Shown here in pieces: positions 57,908 to 64,000 of a stretch of 64,000 nucleotides of DNA. Every line of letters begins with the position of its first letter. Positions within the stretch are counted from its first letter, which is position 1. The position numbers and the translations under genes were made by a program. The notes beneath the pieces are model-generated. The model was not told the origin of the DNA. It was given only the letters and a program-made list of their open reading frames with translations, and searched no databases. This DNA comes from Setomelanomma holmii. Its lineage: Eukaryota > Ascomycota > Dothideomycetes > Pleosporales > Phaeosphaeriaceae. The stretch is from positions 165,310 to 229,309 of the forward strand of contig ML978203.1 of assembly GCA_010015745.1 (NCBI GenBank), written 5' to 3'.

Positions 57908-58518
57908 TAATTACGAGGGAAACGGGTCCACTTCTCGATCTTTTCCGTGCAATTGTATTCAGCCCTAGGCATAAGGCAGGGAGGACGCGATTGTGGACGC
58001 GTTGTGGAGAAATGGCTTACATAATATACCCGGAGCCTGGATCGGGCCGAGAACACTACGTCATCGCCAAACAACGTCATTCGCAACGGCTAGCACGAGC
58101 ACCCCAAAGACCCGGTAATAGATCCCTTGCTGACGGCGGGCTCTGATAACGAGGATAGCCTCCGAAGGCGACTCGGGTGCTCAATATACATATTAGCCGC
58201 AATCAGGGACGGTGCGGCATGGGTAACCACCGGTACCTTGATACAAGACTCCGTGATTGGACTACAAGCTTGCTTTTGAGGTATATGCAACCACTGCGCC
58301 GTGCGGTGACGCTCCGCTCCTAGATTATTCCGTGGTGTTTGCGCCCCGCGATACGGGACGTGGCTTGCTTTTGGGAACAAGGACTAGCGACGTCATTGCA
58401 GCCGTGTGCCCATAACTTCATCAACACGCGCTCGTTAACTTAATCACTAACCTCGACACTCCACTCTAAACTTGAACTGTCTCTCACCCCTCTCAAAACA
58501 TTCAAAACAGCAATCACA
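57908..58518. other. Intergenic; promoter of the stress-type protein
   Basis: 610 bp, no gene seen. The last 100 bases are C/A-rich (ctaacctcgacactccactc...), typical of a leader of a highly expressed fungal gene. Confidence 0.45.
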
Positions 58519-59603
58519 ATGGAGACCATCACCAACGCTGCTTCCGCTGCAGCGACGACCGTTTCGAGCCTGATCTACGGCCAGCCAGCCAAGGATTCCG
58601 AGGCGACCAATGCTACGACTGGCAATGAGACAGCCGGCAAGGAGCCTCTGAGCGGCGAGCAAGGCAAAGGCACCGTAAATGAGCCATTTGACAAGGGCAA
58701 CACTGGTGAGCAGCATGGGCTTTTATGACAGCATTGGTGCTGACGGCAATCGCAGAGCCAGCAGACACCACCTCAAAGACCACCGGTAATACTTCCTACA
58801 CGGCGGATGACTTCCTTCCGCTCAACCCCACCCTTGGTCAGCCATCTACCACCGAATCATTCTCGAACACGAAGAGTGGGAGCTCGAGCGCGACTGGCAT
58901 GCCAATTATACCACTAAACCCCGACGTCGCTACAATGGGTGGAGGCAAGACTGACACACTCGCTTCCGCAGAGACTGGTGCGACAGAGACGACTGGCATC
59001 ACCGACAAGGTCTACAAGGAGACACCATTGGACGACATCAAGTTGTCAGGCGCTCCTGGCGCAGGTCCCGCTGCACCTGAGTACACACCAGCTACTCCCG
59101 AGACGAACGTTACCTCGACCACCACGGACAAGCCAACCGAGTCTTCATCAGACAAGCCAGTCGAGCACGAGACTGCCAAGAACTCAACGACATCCAGCGC
59201 ACCAAAAGAGTCTTCTTCTGCTAAGAAGGAGGGTGTCGACACCGAGATTGACGCCATCTTGAACAAGACGCCAAAGGCGGAGCATTCTGTTGACGACCGT
59301 GAGACGGAGAGTCCTCATGCTAAGATGACTGGCAAGACCGTTCGACACACTGAGGCCTCTAAGTCTGGCGAGGGCGGCGAGCCAGCAAGTACGTTCATCC
59401 ACAATGTCGGAAATATACTGAGTAATGCTGACGGCGTTGCAGGCCTCGCAGCAGCGGACACTGGTCGCAAGTCCGAGTCCAGCAAGTCCACCGACGCGAC
59501 TTCACCCTCTGGTGTCGACGAGAAGACCGACAAGAAGAAGAAGATGTCGGCACTCACTGGCAAGTTGAAGGACAAGCTCCACATTGGCAGCAAGGACAAA
59601 TAG
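58519..59603 (+). CDS. Hydrophilic, intrinsically disordered stress-type protein
   Basis: Three exons: 58519-58705, 58756-59388, 59443-59603; 326 aa. The second intron is 54 bp with gtacgt, tgctgac and gcag signals; being a multiple of three without a stop it can be read through, which would add 18 residues. The protein is rich in Thr, Ser, Lys, Glu, Gly and Ala, with almost no aromatic residues. The N-terminal segment METITNAASAAATTVSSLIY is the only hydrophobic part; the C-terminus is basic (KKKKMSALTGKLKDKLHIGS). Similar fungal proteins are small heat-soluble or dehydrin-like, but this is inference; no named domain is seen. Strong leader and codon regularity suggest high expression. Confidence 0.72.
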
Positions 59604-60341
59604 ATGACGTACTCTGTGCTGGGGAGGATCTTGACGAGAATGAAGATATGATACCAAAGCGTGCGCTTTTAGTAGACCCGCGGGTCGCATTGTAATATAT
59701 ACCTCTTCCATTTGCGAATTGACTATTCGACGGACAACTCAAGATGCAGGTGTTATGCAACCAATCAACGCCGAGTTTCAGCCTCGTGGGGCTATTTATG
59801 GCTTAGCGCCACGACGGTCTATCTGTCGTGCAAGGATACAACGCCCTCGTCCTTATCACATGCACTACAAGCCACTTGAGCGCATCACGTTCGGAGACAC
59901 GAAACGATACATCTAAGTAAGACTAATTGTCACGCGACCTGGTCTTCGAGATCATATTACACTACCCCGCATCGCCTGGAATCTTCAAGTAGGTTACAAC
60001 TCCTTAAAGTCCTTTCAGCAGCATGCATTACCATCTATGCTATGCAACTTCTAACTTGCTTGGCCGCCAAGCTTCCGGTGTACTCATATCTGTACCTTCG
60101 ATGATGTGGCAAGCTCAAACACCTCTCATTCGTTACACAGTGCGCGTCGCAAAGTTTTGAGGCAGGCGCGACCTCGCCAAATTTTCAACTTACTTTTTGT
60201 TCGACTGGATGTTCTTTTTGCCCATTTTCGTATTTCCATCCAGACTATGATAAAATCTTCCGCATCTTGGTGTAGCAAAACTCTCATCCAAAATCAACCT
60301 CCTTGCTCTCCTGTCTCGATATATCTCTTGGTAGTCACACG
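59604..60341. other. Intergenic
   Basis: 740 bp between two plus-strand genes; 3' flank of one and promoter of the next. No gene or repeat recognised. Confidence 0.45.
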
Positions 60342-62325
60342 ATGGGTAACAACGGCAACTTGAAATGCGATCGCAAAACTTACATTACAAACAACAGAAC
60401 GTCTCCCATCAAGTCCAACGAGTCTCGCATTGCACGAGATCTCTCCAGCTTTCTCCAACAGACCGACTTTATGGAGAACTCGAACGGCACAAACTCGCCG
60501 ATGATCCGAAGAGTAGCCGGCAAGATACCGCACGTTTGTGTTGTCGGCGCTGGCGTTTCTGGATTGAGATGTGCGGCTGTTTTGCTTCAGCATGCTGCAA
60601 AAGTTACCATCCTGGAAGGTCGCGATCGCGTAGGAGGACGAGTACGTTGATCACAATTCTCAAATGAATAGAAGCAGACTGACTGTACGGCAGCTGTGCC
60701 AAAGTAATGCTCTTGGCCATCTAGTCGATTTGTAGGTTCGCAACTTCTTCCTTTTTCGCAGCACATGGAAAACCAAATTCTCACCCATATGCAGGGGTCC
60801 AAATTGGATACACGGCACTGACCACAATCCCATTCTCGATCTCGCGAAAGATACCAAGACCCAGACTATGAACTGGGACGGCCGAGCATCCGTGTTCGAT
60901 CATCTGGGAAATGCTATGCTGGCGAGTGATGTAGTGGAAAATGATGAGATTGTATGGGGCATTATCGAGCAAGCGATGAAGTACTCGAACGAAGAGAGCG
61001 CGACGATATCGGCGGATCGGAGCTTGTTCAACTACTTCGAGGAACAGGTAGCGAAAATGTTCCCTGATAAAGAAGGCACCATGGACAGCTCAGCGCAAGA
61101 GAAAAGAAAGACGATTCTGCAGATGGCTGAGATGTGGGGTGCGTTTGTCGGCTCACCCATCCAAACGCAAAGTCTGAAGTTCTTCTGGCTTGAAGAATGT
61201 ATAGATGGCGAGAATCTCTTCGTTGCGGAAACGTACCACAAGATCTTGCAGAAGATTGCGGAGCCGGCCCTCAAAGCTGAGATCAGGTTTGACCATAAGG
61301 TGACGAAAATAGTATTGAATGAGGATAGAGAAGTGCCAAGGGTGACTGTGCAGATCGAAGGCAAAGAGCGCAAGACATTTGATGAAGTCGTCATGACAAC
61401 GCCACTGGGCTGGCTGAAGCGAAACATGGCGGCTTTCGAGCCCGAGCTCCCGCCGCGATTGAAGCAAGGCATCGAGTCAATTGGTTATGGTCACCTCGAC
61501 AAGGTCTGTACTTAGTCAGAATTATAGGGACAGTGCAGCTAACTTTCGCATCAGGTGTATATCAACTTCCCCGCCGCATTCTGGAATTCATCCCCACCAC
61601 CAACCTCTACCGCACCCCAATCCTCCAGCGACCCAGGCCTCCCAAACGTCCCAGCCACAACCGCACCGTTGCATCAATCCACCTCAGACTCGCCCGTCAA
61701 CCCAGCGCACTACCCCGGCTTCACGCACTGGCTCTCACCCACCTACGCGCCCTCCATAAACCCGCACCACTGGCAACAAGAAGCCGTCAACCTCGCCGCC
61801 TTACCATCTCCAAACGCGCATCCAACACTTCTTTTTTACATCTTCGGCCCGACATCACTACACATTGCTTCCCTGCTCTCCTCGAATCCAGAATCCGCGC
61901 ACCAAGATATTCTCACCGCATTCTTCCACCCATACTTCTCCCGCTTACCAAACTACTCTGCCTCCAACCCCGCACACCAACCCAAGCGTACCCTGGCGAC
62001 GAACTGGGCTAGCGATGAACTCGCCGGGTATGGGAGTTACAGTAATTTCCAGACGGGGTTAGAGAGAGGGGATGAGGATATCGAGGTTCTGAGAAGGGGT
62101 ATGCCGGAGAGGGGCGTGTGGTTTGCGGGTGAGCATACGGCGCCTTTTGTGGCGTTGGGGTAAGTTGGATCCATGATTCAGAAGGCGGCTTCGATGGAAT
62201 GTGGGCTAATGAGTTATAGGACGGTTACGGGGGCTTGGTGGGCTGGGGAGGGGGTTGCGAGGACGATTGTTGGGGCTTATGGACTGGGCAGTGATGAGAG
62301 AAAGAGTGAGCAAAGCGAGATTTAG
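60342..62325 (+). CDS. FAD-dependent amine oxidase (polyamine oxidase/MAO-like)
   Basis: Five exons: 60342-60641, 60694-60731, 60795-61503, 61555-62159, 62220-62325; 585 aa. The dinucleotide-binding motif VCVVGAGVSGLRCAAVLLQH ends in ILEGRDRVGGR, with the acidic residue that holds the FAD ribose. GPNWIHGTDHNPI follows across the second intron, DEVVMTTPLGWLK marks the middle, and the C-terminal FAD contact is WFAGEHTAPFVALGTVTGAW across the last intron. The second exon is only 38 nt. Such enzymes oxidise polyamines or other amines to aldehydes with H2O2. The N-terminus before residue 44 may be leader: ATG 60471 (MENSNGTNSP) is an alternative start, but 60342 has the better context. No peroxisomal C-terminal signal (ends SEQSEI). 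Confidence 0.9.
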
Positions 62326-62581
62326 ACTAGGGATTTGACCCGTACGAAGTAGAGCTGGAGTGCGAACGAGCTGGACTTATGCCCAATACTGCTCGTTCAA
62401 TGGAGTTATCTGATATCTTCATTCTTTGCAAACTCGGTGCTTCAAGTTCCCGTCATGGTTCGAGACCATATTTTAGAAAGGTTGAAATGTTGAGGTTATG
62501 TCCGGCGTTTGTAAGTATGGTGTTGTCAGAAACTTGCTGTTATAAGCATCAGCATACACGGTTTCTGCTATTGATATATTC

Positions 62582-62750
62582 TGTCAGATGTGAGAGGACA
62601 GAGCAGACATTACGGAAGCAGAAGGTTGTTGTATTGAGAGAGCTACAGAGAGCGATTATATACACAACCACGATGAGTAAGCAAGTGACAAAGAGTCACG
62701 TGAGAGATGCAGTTCACATGTACCTTGTGAACTGAGGTGCCAGTCTGACA
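62582..62750 (-). mobile_element. Solo LTR of a Ty1/Copia element
   Basis: 169 bp beginning TGTCAG and ending CTGACA, the inverted termini of an LTR, flanked by a perfect 5-bp target duplication (tattc at 62577-62581 and 62751-62755). It is the same length as, and clearly similar to, the LTR at 63429-63597, sharing e.g. gcgattatatacacaac and gcagttcaca. No internal region is attached, so it arose by recombination between LTRs. Orientation is inferred from the second copy. Confidence 0.9.
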
Positions 62751-62956
62751 TATTCATTATTCCTCGGTCGCTTACGGCCATGTCGCTGGACCCCTGAAGC
62801 TATCATGTTCAGGGCGGCTGGATGTGATGTAGTCGCCGTACTTTCTAGTCTCCACAGGCAAGTAGGAGTATCCGGCGTTGACTCAAGTGGTGGTCAGTCA
62901 CATGAAATACTATCGGAATTCATTTCATACCATATCTCCGCGAACGCCGCATGCTC

Positions 62957-63181
62957 TCAACGCAGCTCTATGTACTCCAGCTCTTCAATTGCTGGCATGG
63001 CTTCACCATCCATGATACCTTGCACGTATGCGTCTCCGACCACGGTGTAGTATCCTTCTTTCGGTCTTAGTATGATTGGCACGTGTCCGCCAGTGAACAC
63101 ACCCACAACGTCGCCTTCCTTTGCATGCTTTGGTATCAGACCCATTCGCCCTCCTTGCGTCATCATCAGAGTTGCTAACAA
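62957..63181 (-). pseudogene. 3' end of a HET-domain (heterokaryon incompatibility) gene
   Basis: 75 codons ending at the TGA at 62957: GRMGLIPKHAKEGDVVGVFT, HVPIILRPKEGYYTVVGDAY, VQGIMDGEAM. This is the characteristic C-terminus of fungal HET-domain proteins, which trigger self/non-self cell death. The 5' side ends at a possible splice acceptor (gttag at about 63171-63175) immediately followed by a foldback repeat and AT-rich sequence; no HET domain itself is found. The body of the gene is therefore lost or displaced by the repeats. Confidence 0.7.
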
Positions 63182-63186
63182 TCAGT

Positions 63187-63278
63187 CTGATTTGATATAT
63201 TTGACTGGCCTGACTGCCAAGCCGCAGTCAGGCCAATGTCAAAGCGAAGCTGCTCAGATCTCAGTCAGATCAAATCAG
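63187..63278. repeat. Foldback/MITE-like inverted repeat
   Basis: Outer arms CTGATTTGA (63187-63195) and TCAAATCAG (63270-63278) enclose a perfect 11-bp inverted repeat TGGCCTGACTG (63206-63216) and CAGTCAGGCCA (63225-63235) with an 8-base loop, extended by TTGAC/GTCAA. A related sequence (ctgattaatttgact) recurs at about 63289. The structure would form a strong hairpin in RNA or single-stranded DNA. Confidence 0.75.
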
Positions 63279-63428
63279 GAGCCCTAGCCTGATTAATTTG
63301 ACTAAGATCAGATTAATATATTATTGTTTTGGTAGTTGTTTTAGTAGTGCAGAAGTAAGATTAAAGTTATTTTTGTGAGGTTATTCTTAAGGCTCAAATA
63401 AGCAGTTAGCGCGTAAATATTAGTTTCT

Positions 63429-63597
63429 TGTTGGATGTGGAAGCACAGGGCAGGTATGAATGAGGTAGAAGCTTTTTGTATTGAGAGAGCTACTGCGAGC
63501 GATTATATACACAACCAGATGAGTAAGCAGATGACTAACAGAGTCACGTGAGGTGCAGTTCACAGTGTACTGTGTGAACTGAGGTGCTAGGCTGACA
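63429..63597 (-). mobile_element. 3' LTR of a Ty1/Copia retrotransposon
   Basis: 169 bp from TGTTGG to CTGACA, matching the solo LTR. Reading on the minus strand it contains gtgtatataatcgc, a likely TATA region. Directly inside (63598-63606) lies the polypurine tract (minus strand AGGGGGTG), which primes plus-strand synthesis, so this is the 3' LTR of an element transcribed leftward. The other LTR lies beyond the window. Confidence 0.88.
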
Positions 63598-64000
63598 CAC
63601 CCCCTGAGGTATCCATGTTGGATGGAAACCTCACAAATAAGGAAAAATACCAAGAGAGTGAGATGCGTGCGTGTGCTGCGCAGCTAGTTCAAATAATCAG
63701 GGGGTACTAGGCAAGGAGAGGCCTTTATAATAAGGTGACAAATATCCTTCAAGCTAAGCTGGCGTATGAAGTTCTTATGTTTCTGTCAAGGAAGTAGCTT
63801 TGTAAAGCCGTCAGCAGGTATCTCAGCAGTAGGCTTCCACTCAACACTGATTCTTCTAGGGTCTATCTCCTGGCGAAGCCACATTTAGTAGATATCGACG
63901 TAGCAAAGCTTTATTTAGATGCGATCTGCGTCACCTCAAACAAGGCGTACAGTCTGCGCATTGTCACACTAGAGAGCCTTCTTAGTATGAAGTGTGAAGC
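63598..64000 (-). mobile_element. Copia polyprotein 3' end (RNase H), with stop codons
   Basis: The minus-strand frame gives the end of a Copia RNase H domain: CDNAQTVRLV, MWLRQEIDPRRISVEWKPTA, EIPADGFTKLLP, then QKHKNFIRQLSLKDI. The sequence IPADGFTK corresponds to the conserved (L/M)PADGLTK ending. Five stops interrupt it within 230 bases, most explainable as CAA, CGA or CAG changed by C-to-T. The element continues past the window edge. It is inactive in its 3' part. Confidence 0.85.

Noticed and set aside
1..64000. A biosynthetic gene cluster
   Set aside because: No PKS, NRPS, terpene synthase or DMATS core is present; the monooxygenase, reductase and amine oxidase are not enough to call one.

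Overview
The window is nuclear DNA of a filamentous ascomycete (Pezizomycotina, most probably a Dothideomycete; the class is an inference). Introns are short (about 45-60 bp, GTRNGT...CTRAC...YAG), genes are spread over both strands with no operons, and the families are typical of moulds: a FacB-type acetate regulator, indoleamine 2,3-dioxygenase, a HET-domain remnant, DUF7730/F-box-like proteins, a Copia retrotransposon and RIP-like C-to-T nonsense codons. I assembled gene models by hand from splice signals and protein continuity; coordinates run from start to stop codon with the exons listed in the evidence.

Layout. 1-17.9 kb: SET-domain methyltransferase (+), FacB/Cat8-like regulator (+), KTI12 Elongator partner (-), a small Gln/Ser-rich protein (+), a second Zn2Cys6 regulator (-) and an amino-acid permease (-). 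17.9-26 kb: a sparse stretch with a FAM32A-like protein (-) and then four damaged or minimal genes: a frameshifted F-box-like gene, a degraded low-complexity gene, a truncated F-box-like gene and a frameshifted RNA ligase. 27-33.3 kb: indoleamine dioxygenase, a GTPBP1-type GTPase, and a tandem pair of RING membrane proteins whose second copy has lost zinc ligands. 34.4-42 kb: two inverted DUF7730 paralogues around a secreted glycerophosphodiesterase, then a RidA gene with one nonsense codon and a heavily broken unknown gene. 42.4-54 kb: the giant bridge-like lipid-transfer protein FMP27/BLTP2 (2,975 aa) and a disordered unknown protein. 55-62.3 kb: an NTA-monooxygenase-like gene lacking a clear 5' end, head to head with a decayed MDR enoyl-reductase; a hydrophilic stress-type protein; a flavin amine oxidase. 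62.5-64 kb: a solo Copia LTR with target-site duplication, a HET gene 3' end, a foldback repeat, and the 3' end of a Copia element running out of the window.

The genes do not form one obvious pathway. The housekeeping set (KTI12, FAM32A-like, GTPBP1-like, FMP27) is interleaved with accessory genes, and the accessory part is unusually rich in freshly broken genes: at least three carry a single lesion in an otherwise full-length frame. I see no tRNA, rRNA, CRISPR or prokaryote-type element. No clearly new defence or biosynthetic system is visible; the strongest oddities are the ligand-losing tandem RING pair, the head-to-head redox gene pair that has lost its shared 5' region, and the cluster of single-lesion genes.
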